Shown piece after piece: positions 23,201-36,700 of a stretch of DNA of 64,000 nucleotides. Origin of the DNA: Piscicola geometra (taxonomy: Eukaryota > Annelida > Clitellata > Hirudinida > Piscicolidae); assembly GCA_943735955.1 (NCBI GenBank), contig OX030958.1, forward strand, positions 960,388-1,024,387, in the 5' to 3' direction. A program made the translations under genes and the position numbers. A model generated the notes under the pieces. That model worked only from the letters and a program-made list of their open reading frames with translations. It was not told where the DNA came from and ran no database searches. The stretch's first letter is position 1, and every line of letters starts with the position of its first letter.

Positions 23201-26200
23201 TGTTGCTTGTCATTTAAGGAAAGAATTTCATTTTTAAACTTTGTTAATAAAATTCACAGTCATCTACTATTTCTGAGTTTTATCGTCAGCTGCTGGGTTA
23301 TGTCTTGGCGAGTGAGAATCTTCTTTTGGCCACTAAGCATATTTGATAACCCACAAGCCGCTCATGTGGATGTAAAAGATTAAACCTCTCACCCTTTAAA
23401 AATATTTGAATTTTTCACTCACTCACCTACCCCATTGAAATATAGTCACTCCAAATTCTTTTGATTCTTTCTTTTAAAATGTTTCTCGAAAACTTTTTTT
23501 CCTGTTTTTTTCCATTTTTATTTCTTCTGATAGAACTCTCCGCGTTCGTCTTTTTTTTGTTTCCATTGCTACGCTATCTTCCAACAACCTCCACATCTTC
23601 CCGCAATTTGTTAGACAACATCTCTCAAAACTTTTTATTTAACCCATTAATGCCCATGGATCCCTATTGGGATCCGGTATGCAACCTCACTAGGCACAGA
23701 TAGCAAAAAAATATACCGCGATTTAATACTTTATTTATTAATTAGAAGGTATGTTTTAATCAGTCTATACGTTGTTTCCGCTCTCTACACTGTTGTCATC
23801 ACATACCATTCGTTCGAAAACGTTGAGTTTCCAACATTTCATGTGTAACAATTGTTTTGAGTGCCATCTAGCAACAAGAAACTTTCAAGTTTTCAACTTG
23901 AGAGTATTTGAAAGTTATAGTTTTTTTCAGCACAAAATGTTAATCATAACTCTGCTTTAGATATAATAAATTGTATATTCTTATTGGTTGATGCCAATTG
24001 GTAGCATTGGTTACAAACACTGCTATGTTACATTTTAGAAAATCCATTTTTTCGTTTTAATTTAATATTTTTCATATAAATTTTACAATCGTCTGAAACT
24101 GTATGACTTCAGCAGCGATAAAAATTTAAATCTGTTAAATGGATTGACAATAGGTGCGTAGTGGAAGCCTCAAACTTTTCTGCTGTTAGTGAAAGAACAA
24201 AGATCAAAAATTGGAGCTCCAGTACCAAGAAGCAAGTTGATGTGCAACAACCAACAGTTATTGCCAGTTACATTGCGCACATAAGAAGGCTCGACCTCGT
24301 TGACCAGTTCCTGTCCAACTACAGATCCGTGTTAGTGTCAAAAAAGTGGTGGTGGCCGTTTTTTTCTGCCGGTTTTTTCAACTTGGTGGTTGCCGCAGGG
24401 AGATTACGCGTCTCTTGTGATGAAACTTTTGATCAGCTACACTTTCGTAGATATGTTGTACGTCCGCTGATGCAGTCTTTAGGAAACAGTTCCAGCAACT
24501 AGTCCATCGAACACTCCAGTTGACGTCATTCGCTACGCTACGATACGAGTAGTGGTAACATGAATTGAACAGCATATGTAATGCTCGACTGACTTTTTTT
24601 TTAAACAACTTGTTTGAAATTCTTTAAATTTTGCTTCATTTTTTTGGGACAACATTTTTTATCCATTTTTGTTTCTATAGTTTTTGATGATTACTGACTT
24701 CAATAAATATTTTTAAACTACAATATTGATAGATATTCATAATTTACATAATGTGTCATAGCAGTGCTTGTGCCCAATGCTCCCAATTGGGATCATCGTT
24801 TTATAAAGGGTTAAAATGAAATCAGCATGATTATTTTATGCCAGTGTGTTTTTATGGTCCTATTGAGTAAATAGAATCAACAGAAACACTTTGGCATGGT
24901 CACTAATGGTTTGGGAATAAATGGTTTAAGCTAATTACGTTAAAAATTAAATTAAATTAAATTTTAAAAGAACGATACAATTGAAATCTTCATTAAAGTT
25001 TTTAACCACTTAATTTCAGTTGAAATACCAGTGGATACAATAATAGGTTCGTTTGAATGTGTGTGCTTTGCTGCTTTGGAAGTTTGAAGCCCAATGAATT
25101 GGCTAAATGTTGAAGATGAGTGTTGCATTGGGTGTTTTCGAGCATTTCTTGGGTTTTAATTAGTGATGCTTTACTGTGGGCCCACAGAGGACCACGCTAG
25201 TCTTTTGATATAAAAGCTATGGGGAAATAACTTATGTTCCTTCAATCTTATGGCGAAGCTACCCTGCTTTTTGTATGTCCTTTTTTTTACTTTAAAAAAA
25301 GATTTTCTGAAATTGCAAAACGATCATAAAAACATTTTTTCTACTATGATTGACATTTTTCAGGAGTGTTTTTTACTATACAATAGGGATCGCGCTGGAC
25401 AGAAATTTTGTAGGCCCTTAATCTAATTTATGATGCGCTTTTTTAATTTTTTCAACTCATCTCAAATGAGCTTCTAGTCGAATTCAAATAAACTAAACAC
25501 CTAGTTAGAAATAACTTGTTTAATATCTGTTTAATCTAATGTGCCTTTAATTACCTAAAAGAATTATAAAGTATGCTATATATGCTATAAAATACAGTGA
25601 TGGGCATAGTTTAACTAAATAGTTGCAAACTATTTTTTGTAGTTTCCTATAGAGTTTAACTAAAAAAAGATAGTTTAGTTAAAATTCGAATTTAACTAAA
25701 TTATTCAGTTGCCAACTATTTAAGTTTAACTGATATATTTTAGTTAGCCTTTTTAAAATATGAATTTTAAACTGAAAAATGCAATACAGTTGACTATTTC
25801 CATATTTTTCAAGGCAAGTACATTTAAAGTTTTTGGTTTTGCTCGTTTCATAATTTTTATATTTTCTGTTCTTTTTGTGCTTAATGCTGCAGAGGACGGT
25901 TAGTGCTTCTCAAGGTTACAGTGTTAATGCTGCTTCAGATTCTGCCTGTCAATAAGTGAATATGAAAAAAGTTGCTAAATAGTTTTGAAGAATTTAATTC
26001 TTTTTTTAAATTTAGTTAATTATTTTCAAAAATATGTTTCAAACTATTAGTAAAACTACTTATTTTTAGTTGAAAAATAGTTATAGTTTAACTAAAAATA
26101 TTTAGTTAGTTGCCATCACTGATAAAATATAAGATTATATAGATTGATCGAGTTTTCATGTGAATGACCATATTAAAAACGGGTCTATTTTTGTTTGGTT

Positions 26201-29200
26201 CCAATTTTCAATAACTTGTTCTTCACAAAAAAGAAAAATCTACTGAAAAAGTCACATTAAAATGTTAAAAATTGCAACAAAAATCATCATTGGAGTAATC
26301 AGGATTCTTTTGGAAAATTTGTAAAATAGTCAGGCAATTGAGCCCTGTGGCACTTTAAAGCGCGAGCCCTGTTTCAAGCTATGAATAATCCCAGCAGAGA
26401 AGAACGGATAAAATCAATTCATGATTTGGAAATATTCAAAGATCGTCGCAATAATTTCAAGAAAAGAAAATGAAGTCATAAACTCAGATGTATTCTAAAA
26501 TATCGACTTCGTCGAAACAATATTTATGGTAAAACGTGCTGTAAGTCAAAAAACTGAATCTTAATTGGTAAATTAGCCTCATAGCTCAATTGCATAACAA
26601 ATCATTTTTATCTAAATTTTTCCAGCCATTATATTGATACCTTGTCTAGTTATGTGAACTCAAAAATATTAATAAATAAAAAAAGAAACACAAGTTTTTG
26701 TGCTTCAAACATGAACATTAAAAAATTCCATCTTGAGCAACTGGGTTCCCAAGATGGAATGCTCAGTTCCCTAAGATGAAATTATATTGTATTTAATAAA
26801 AATGTCATTTAAAAAATGTATTTATCGTCAAACTTGTTTAGTTATCAAAAGAAATACACCAGTTTGTATTTCAATATGAATTTTCATTTAATCAAATTTA
26901 CTCAACAAAATTAAATTAAGCTTTTAGGTTACTTTTATAAATTCGACTTTTTTCAGTTTTCATTTCAACCTTTACTTGTTCAACATCTTCAAAAATTTCT
27001 TAACTTTTTATATTAGTTGTTTTTTCATCTCGTTAACAATTAGTTGATCACTTTTACGTTTGTAGGAACTCATGGCAGCTGTAAATAAATAAATAAATAA
27101 ATAAATTTCATGATAAATAGTATGAATTATCGTGGACTATGAGGTGCTATAAAGCCGATGTAAAAGCTAATGAATACTAACGGTTTTTTAATCATTAAAA
27201 AGTAAATAATTGATATATATTGATTTTCAATAGTTTATATAAAATATATACTTTTTATAGTTTATATCAAATATATACTTTCTATAGTTTATATAAAATA
27301 TATACTCTCTATAGTCTAAATGAAATATATACTATATATGGTCTATGTAAAATATATACTCTATATAATATATATAGACTTATCAACTTCTACAGCCTTA
27401 TTCTGAATTTCCTTTTAGGCAACTATTCGTATTCCATTTTAGGCAACTATGACCATGCTACACATTTATGGTCATAACAGGCCAATCCCTCAATTTTTAA
27501 TTTTATAACTTGCATACAATAAAACCGTGTTGAGTCATCTAATTAATAAGAATAAATTGAAATTATATACCTTCAGAAGTTGAGAAAAAAAAGCAAAATT
27601 TTATCTTTTAATATTTTAACAATTCTTTTTGAAATCAGTTTTTAAAGTATTCTAATTGAATGAGACAACTTTTAGAAACGAAACCAACATTAAAATGTGC
27701 ATATAAAACGGATGCATAGATATGAAATAAAACTTTTGTTAATTTTCAAAGCGCATAACTGTAAATAAGCAGTTTCCATCTGAGGAACCGGTTCATCTTG
27801 AGCAACCTCCCCCTACTACGAGAGACAAAGGTTTGCTAGCGCTAACAAAGGCATGCCCCAGTAGTGTCTGTGCATGCGTGCGTGTTCATATGTGGGCCGC
27901 TACAATACTCCCACACCAAAGAGCACTGGCGAAAATAGAAAAAAATGATCAAGCTGTGAATTTTGTTAGTCCTGATGTTGATGAGATTGTTGCTGTTGTT
28001 GTTGTAGTTCGATCAGTTGTTTATAAGTCTGGTGAGTATGTTCTCGACCAGCTGCCATGCCCTGCCAGGCTCTTGCCTCAATTGTATTGTGTTAAGACTA
28101 GAGGTAGGACCTTGATCCGACCAGGTACCAGCGGATACCTGTGGGAACCGGAATGAAAATTAATTTCGGGACAAAAAAAGTTTGTGCCTTTGTGATGCCA
28201 AAACAGGGTATTGTTTGAAAAGGAAGTCATCATTTGGTGATGATCACGGAGGTGAACCAATTCGAAAATTTAGAAATGGCTGCTATAATCAACCTGATAG
28301 AACATCTGGATGCTTGACTAACAGTTGTTACGAATAATTTTTTACTTTAATAGAATTGCTCCGTAAAATTCAAAATCGCTGTTTTGGATTAGTGAGAACT
28401 GTATGGATAAATCTTCGAATGTTACACAAACAAGTTACAGAGAAATATGAAAAACTAGTTAGTGTTACTATCATGTGTAATGCATATATTAGTAGAAAAC
28501 AAACATTTGGTTAGCCAAAATGTTTTTTTCAACATGTGATAGATGTTTCAGCATTCAATCTTTACATCTTCTGGCGTGAGTTTAAGCGTAAAAAAAGTGA
28601 AGAAAAAGTAGCTTTTTTAAATTTTAAGAACAGAGCTATATGAAAAAAATATGATGATGAAAGCAATATAAAAATTATTCTTAATCACCCAGAACTTTCT
28701 AACTCATTTTCCAAGACAGGTTGTCGTTTGTGCAGCAGAATATGCATTCAAAAAAAACTGTCTACCGTTGTCGAAAATGTATTAATTTTGCTAACTACGA
28801 ATGGATAAACTGCTAATTTTGTGATTGTGAAGTATCCCAAAATATTTAAATTAAGCTATTCAATTCGTGTTATTAATTTCCTGGGTCGTTTCGACCCATA
28901 CGATCGCGAACGTTACTAAAAATGTTAGAATGCTGTAAAACCGAAACTATAAATGACATTTCACATCTGACAATAAAAAATTAGTCATGAAATTACAACA
29001 AAATAACTTCCCAATTAAAAACAAAGTGAACGATTGAATAATTGTATGGGTCGAATCGACCCGTGTTGGTGTTTAAGGGTTAAGACCATGTGCCTATTTT
29101 AATTATAAAAATATCTTTTTTTGATAGTATGACACACCCTACTGTACACCGTTACTTATTCTACGAGTCCGAAATGAAAGCTCTAAAACATCTTGGCAGA

Positions 29201-32200
29201 CCAAAGATGTCATATCGACAAAAATCTCATCGTATATCGATCCAGGACAGCCAACGCAGGAAGTCGACCAGTTTAAATGATGGGCAGTGTATAGAAAGCT
29301 GTCGAGAGATCATTTCGTTAAGCACCGGAAAAAGAGATCTCTCAACATCCTATTTGCGCCCGTTCAATGATGAGGATCTAGGGCAATTGGTCACGGACAG
29401 TTTGTCGTGAAAAACTATTGTTTATTAATAAAAATCTAGATTTGAAAAATAATTTTTCTAATTTTCTTCGTCTTTTAATACTTTAAATAATAATATAGAT
29501 AGATTTTGAATAAATGTTACATTTTATTTTTAATGCTTTTAATAATAAAATATATAGATTTTAAATACATTTCATAATTATTTTTTATTTACAATGGATT
29601 TAATAATAAAATATCCATAATATTTTAATGTTTAAGTTTTTCATTTAGTTTGATTTAGAATACAGAGAGAGTTTTTGAGTTTTTCAAAATTGGTTCATGT
29701 GATTTAATTTCACGTCATTTGAAATTATTAATTTATTTGACCCTTTTACTAGATGTAATTTTTAATTTGTAACGAAATTACAATTTTTTGAATAATTGTC
29801 TATGAGACGAATTGTCCGTGCAACGAATTGTCCGCAACAAATTGTCCGCGTAATTGTCTGGACACCGCTGATTGTGATGGAGCACTTCATAGAAGTCAAT
29901 GACAACTAATAAGAAAAAAAATCTATTTTCTATATAATATAATAAAATAAAATTATAAATACAAATTAGTATAATAATGAAGTAAATGCTTGAAATAATC
30001 TAGCAACTGAATACAACTGCACTCTAAACAGTGTCAAGGGTTGCGACGTCAGGTTACACGAAGCCGAGACCTCCGCGCAGAAACAGTGGGTGTCTGCTTA
30101 GCTTTCTTACTCAACAAGGCATTGAATCTGACGCCACCCACAGCCGAAGCCAATTGGGTGCAGTTCAACCTGTGGGGCGAGTGGTCGGCATGCAGTTCGT
30201 GCGGCACTGAGGGCGAGAGGAAAAGGAAAGGTTGTTTCTTCCCTCCAAATGTCCTGCCCACCTCGTTATCTGCTTTCTTTTCAAGCAGCTATACAAAAAT
30301 TAAGTAAAGAAATGGTGTTCTCAAAGAACTTTCAAGCCATACCACGATATTAGATTAACACCACCAATAAAAAGACATAAACACACAAAAACTCCCACAC
30401 GTACACAACACACACACACACGTACACAACACACACACACACACACACATTAGGACATTGCATAGTACGCAAGCTGGACGAGGGCAAGGATTCCTTTCCT
30501 CCGTACCTGGAGTACGTCTTCAAGCTCTACCCCATGGGCGCTGCTTGCCAGTCGACCGTTTTCAAGAGCAGACCGCAGATCTCTGAGGCGAACAAGGAGG
30601 TCGAAGTGGCCTACTGTGACACCTCGTGTGAAAGTGGGTGATGGTGTGGTGTTGCCGAGCTTGTTGTGTTTGAGGGGGTTGCGATGGTGGAAGGGGTTGA
30701 GTTGGTTGATAGTGGGGTTTTAGGTTGATCGAATGGTACTTAGAGTTGGTTGGGGTGGTATTGTAGTTTGGGATCAAACTGGCGAGATATTTGGTTCTGT
30801 ATTACATCTGGTTGGCTAGTAGATTTGCACCCATCACTTAAAATATTATAAAACAAAGAATACACAACTAAGAAATTATATTTTTTATTTAAGAACGTGA
30901 AATGTTGGGATGTCATTTAGAATTCTCATGAAAAGGCAATTCTTTCGGTACTGAGCCTTTACATTTTCTTGCAATGAACGAGAGTCGTAAGTGTCATAAA
31001 TGTCATTCTAAATTCTGCATTCGTAGCCGATGAGATGTAATACAGAATCGGATATTCACTTCTATTACTTTTTCAGCTTTAATGACTTATCAACAGCAAG
31101 TTACTTTTTTAGACCAATCTTCTTCCATCACTCCATCATCACCATTTCTCAACAATCATTGTCATCAGTTCTCTCATCATCTCTACCATCATCAACACCA
31201 CTATCAACATCACATTCATCATCATCATCATCACCATGAGCATCATCATATTTATCCCCCCAAAGATTTCTTCACTGTTTGGATAAAGAAGATGTCTGAC
31301 AGCCACCTCTTCAACTTCGTCAAAAAGATTTTCATGTACGCTCTCAAGAAGATCAGAAACAACCTCAAGAACGTCCTCAAGGAAGGTATGGTAGTTTATT
31401 GTGTGGTGTATTGTGGGGTGTATTGTGTGGTGTATTGTGTAGTTTATTGTGTGGTGTATTGTGGGGTGTATTGTGTGGTGTATTGTGTAGTTTATTGTGT
31501 GGTGTATTGTGTGGTATATTGTGTGGTGTATTGTGTGGTGTATTGTGTGGTGTATTGTGTGGTGTATTGTGTGGTGTATTGTGTGGTGTATTGTGGGGTG
31601 TATTGTGTGGTGTATTGTATGGTTTATTGTGTGGTGTATTGTGTGGTGTATTGTGTGGTGTATTGTGGGGTGTATTGTGTGGTTTATTGTGTGGTGTATT
31701 GTGTGGTGTATTGTGTGGTGTATTGTGGGGTGTATTGTGTGGTGTATTGTGTGGTTTATTGTGTGGTGTATTGTGTAGTTTATTGTGTGGTGTATTGTGT
31801 GGTGTATTGTGTGGTGTATTGTGGGGTGTATTGTGTGGTGTATTGTGTGGTTTATTGTGTGGTGTATTGTGTGGTTTATTGTGTGGTGTCTTGTGTGGTG
31901 TATTGTGTGGTGTATTGTGTGGTGTATTGTGTGGTGTATTGTGTGGTTTATTGTGTGGTGTATTGTGTGGTGTATTGTGTGGTGTGTTGTGTGGTGTATT
32001 GTGTGGTGTATTGTGTGGTTTATTGTGTGGTGTATTGTGTGGTTTATTGTGTGGTGTATTGTGTGGTTTATTGTGTGGTGTATTGTGTGGTGTATTGTGT
32101 GGTGTATTGTGTGGTGTATTGTGTGGTGTATTGTGTGGTTTATTGTGTGGTGTATTGTGTGGTGTATTGTGTGGTGTGTTGTGTGGTGTATTGTGTGGTG

Positions 32201-33708
32201 TATTGTGTGGTTTATTGTGTGGTGTATTGTGTGGTGTTTTGTGTGGTGTATTGTGTGGTGTATTGTATGGTGATATGTGGTTTATTGTGTCGTAATATGT
32301 GGTGTATTGTGTGGTGTGTTGTGTGGGGATATGTGGTGTATTGTGTGGTGTATTGTGTAATGTATTGTGTGGTGATATATGGTATTTTGTGTGGTGTATT
32401 GTGTGGTGTATTGTGTGGTGTATTGTGTGGTGATATGTGGTGTATTGTGTGGTGATATGTGGTGTTTTGTGTGCTGATATGTAGTGTATTGTGTGGTGTG
32501 TTGTGTGATGTAGTTGAGTGGTGATGTGAAGTGTTTTATGGTGATGTGTGGTGTTTTATGGTGATGTGTGGTGATTTGTGATAGTGTATTTGTATGGTTT
32601 ATTGTTGGTGTATGGTGATGCTATATTGTGATGTTTAGTTTTGTGGTGTTGTGAGGTGTTGTGTGATAGTGTAATTGTGTGGTGTTTTGCCAGTGGTTAG
32701 AAGTCTTCAAATTTTTTTAATAAATAATTTTCGAATTCAATGTTTACTAATTTTTAAACTTGTTATTTAGATGAAAACAAACTTTTGTGTGAAATCTTAG
32801 GTGTTTTGGATAATGCTAGAGGTCACTCGATGAAAATCAATTCACAATATACTAAACGAACGAATTATTGACTAATTAAAACTGTATAAAATTTATTTAA
32901 GTTTTTATTCGGTGAAATGAAATATATATATACACTGGTCATAACAAATATTTGAGCACTAAGCACTTTTATTGCAAACTAATTTTAAGTTTTTTGGTTA
33001 TTGAAATTATATTCATTCCATAGCTTCCTCTTTTACACATTAGAAAAAAATCAAAAGCGCGTTGAATAAATTTGAATTTGTTAAAATTTTATTTTAAAAA
33101 CAACTCTTTGTGTTATGTTTGTATGATGCACTTTTATAATGATTATTCAGCTTATGAAGGCTGCATGAATTCCACGCAGGAGACATCGTGACTGTGGTGC
33201 GCAGAGAACTCGACACGGAATACCTTCCTTGTATCAGGTGCTTTTATCAATTTTATTTATTTTTTTCAACATCATTGGCCCCATACTCCATGTTATATTA
33301 TTGTAAAGTTGTATACTGTTCCGATGACTGCAATTTTTAAAAGTTTTCTGACTCTGGTTTACTTGAGCCAGAAATTTTTTTACATTCGTTGTAGTAGAGC
33401 AACATCAATCGGTCCGCTTTCCGTTGCAAGAGTCCCCCAAAGTTCAGTTCTTATTCCTTTACTGATCTCTTTTCATACTAGACATTTGGAGAGAATAGCA
33501 GCAAGACAGGACATCAGTATTCTGATTTCTCCAAGGGTAGCCGAGTCGGTAACGACTCTTGGCTTGACCAATAATGAAAGGTCCTAGGTTCAAGTGCAAC
33601 CAATGCCCTAGTAACCCAAAGGCGCAAATGAAAATATGCAGCCTAAGTGGTCTGGACGCCCGTTCGGGTTATACGCCACTATAATAATGCTCGTCATTAT
33701 TATTATTA

Positions 33709-33783
<75 letters not shown>

Positions 33784-36700
33784 GGCTATTATTATCTTTG
33801 AGCTAACCTGCAAATGTTTCATCATGCATTGATGAAATTGTTGCTTGGAAGAAAGTCAATCAACTGAAGCTCGACTCCAGCAAAACAAGAGGTCGGACAT
33901 GGACGATTTTTCATTCCCGGTCCCGTCCCGTTCCCGAAATTTGTTTTCCCGTCCCGTCCCGTTCCCGATGGGACATCAGAATTTTGATTCCCGTCCCGTC
34001 CCGTTCCCGAAATTTTTTTTCCGTCCCGACCCGTTCCCGAAAGCTTTTTGTTTTTTTATTCATTTTCGCTGCCGTTTTCACTGGTCCCAAACTTGCTAGT
34101 GCTAAAATTTCTTAAAATTCATTATTTGAAAGTCAGAGAATATTTCTTTTAATGAAATAAAAAAACACGATTTAAATTTCAATATTTATTGAAATGAAAG
34201 TATTGTTTTTGAGTAATTCAATCAAGTCTTTATTGCTTTTCACACGGGTTAAACCGTTAAGAGTTTCAGCTTTCAAATGAGATAATTTTGGGTCTGAAGT
34301 TAAACGACCACATATTGAAAAATTCTGTTCACAGCGAATATAACTTGCAGATATACTTAACAAAATGTTGGCTACTTCTTGTACTATTTTAAAATTGCTC
34401 ATTTTATTCCAATAAAATAAAACATTTTTATAATTTTCCTTTTTTTGGGACGTAATTGTGAATATTTGTACAATTCATCCTCTTCTGAATTTTTTTCTTT
34501 GTTCATTCTTACTAATTCTTCAATAATGTTAGAAATATGTTTTTTAACAACATTCTTATTCTCCACAACTGCAAATATAAAATTATTCGTATAATTTGAT
34601 AGTATAATAATTTTATTATAATTTTTACGTTATAAAAACAAACATAATAGATCTAAATAACCATCATTTGCTTTTTTTCTCAACGGCACTGCAGCTTGGT
34701 CTGGCTGTACAAAATAGAATTAAATTTTCTCTAATGAAAGTTTTGGTATTTATTTCTTTTCTATCCCAAACTTTTTTCCTATTATTCTTTCATACTGGGG
34801 ATGCAACAGACATGCTGTCATACGAATAAGATCAATGGCATCTTTTCTTTTGTCGAAATGATCAACTGAGCAATCATTTGGAAATTAATCATTCAAATTC
34901 AAAGTATTAATTTATAAAATTAAAATTATATAACTGACCATTTTGATTTCATCTTAAAAGTTTTCATCATCACCCATTTGTTCTAATCTCCCTAATCTTT
35001 GTACTCATCATAACAACTTCAAATGTAGTGTTGGAGATTTCGACATTGGAAATGGCGGCTTCGTTATACATTTATATTGCATTTAATACTTATTTTAAGT
35101 ACGGAGTATCGATGAAATAAAGATTTCCATACTTAGAAGTTTGCTGAAAAATCATTGTTAAAGAATCCATTCCAATAACTGTTATTCCCGTTTTTCCCGT
35201 TCCCGATTTAAAAGTTGATTCCCGTTCCCGTCTTTTCCCGTTCCCGATTTGAATGTTGATTCCCGTTCCCATTCCCGTCCCGAAAACCTATTCCCGGTTC
35301 CCGACTTTTCCCGTTCCGAAATTATTTTTCATTCCCGTTCCCGCGGGAGTCCCGCGGGTACCCGGTCAGATCGGGTACCCGGTCCGACCTCTAAGCAAAA
35401 CTGAAGTTATCTAACTTTCATCAGTTGAAATTTTTTTTTACTAGACCCGTAGAAGAAGCATGTCACTGAAATTATACATTTTTCCGTTTAAGTTTGTCGT
35501 GTTATACTTATTTTATATTACAATTAAGGTTAAAAAACGATTCTCTCAAAGGTACTAAAATGGGCCTGACGCCCATCTAGCAACTATTTTCTCCTGCATT
35601 TTATTTATGACCATTTAAAGAAATTTAACTTATAAATGCACAAACGTCTTTCCAATGAAAAATTATAAAATGAAAATATTTTTTTTTAACCAGTAATTTT
35701 TAAAACTGAAGGTCGACAAAAATTTCATAAGAATCATGAAGAGCTGACTCATCTGCTTGGCTTTAAACACCTGATATATATTTCAGATGTCTCTTCATAC
35801 ATTTCTCAAGCCAGTCTTTTGCCGCTTTCTTTTTATTACTAAAAGAATGTGCTAGACCTATTTTTTCAAAAATTCAATACAATACAATACAACGACGAGT
35901 AAGATTATAGTGGCGTAAATCCGGACGGGCTTCAAGACCACTTAGTTATGGAAAAGAAAATAATGATATTAATATTTATTATTATTTTAAAATTATTATT
36001 AACCATTAATAAATAGAAAATAATAAAATAAAATGAAGATAAAATTAGAAAGCAAGAAATTGATGAATGGAAGAAATGAGCAGTAAATTTGTGGGTTATT
36101 GTGATCTGCCAAACAAGTACGTTTTCAGGGAACGGCTGAATGTCGCGGTCGAGCTCGGGGATTTGAGTCTATTGGGAAGACTATTACAAAGAGTTGTGCT
36201 CTTGTTTGGTGGCAACACACGAAGGAGCATATCCGACTCTTGCGAAACTGGAAAAAAGTACTTGTCATCTTCTGCAAGTATAGTTCCATGTGAATGTCTA
36301 TTCAGCTTGTCAGGACGCATAGGTAGCAAGAAGAGAGCCTCTTCAGATCCAAATAATGTTGAAAAACTTGCTCAAAATGATGTGTGACAATTGCATTTTA
36401 AAACGATTAAAGACTTTTCCAGGAGAAAGCCATTTGAATTCCGCCTGCAAAATCAAAGTTTTTTGTTCAGCACCCATACCCTCACACAGTACAGAAAATG
36501 AACGCGTATTCAATGCACTTTAAAGTTGTCTACTTTTACAACAGTATTAATATCATCGTGAAGCTCATTTTTTGCTACCAGCATTTCTCAGTAAATAAAA
36601 CAATGAACAGACTTAGATTTGGGAGCTCCAATTTTTATTCAGGCAGCAAGTGTTTCCGTCATGGCTGCTCATTAGTGTCTAATGTTCCTTGTGATATATA

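Noticed and set aside
24378..24608. 76-residue minus-strand frame
   Set aside because: Antisense shadow of the piggyBac transposase fragment.
31082..32455. 457-residue and 298-residue frames of VVYC/GVLC repeats
   Set aside because: Translation of the 12-bp minisatellite. Only the 120 nt at 31266-31385 inside the longer frame is a plausible exon.
36067..36387. 106-residue + strand protein
   Set aside because: A chance fusion of antisense LINE sequence with a sense hAT transposase fragment; annotated as two remnants instead.
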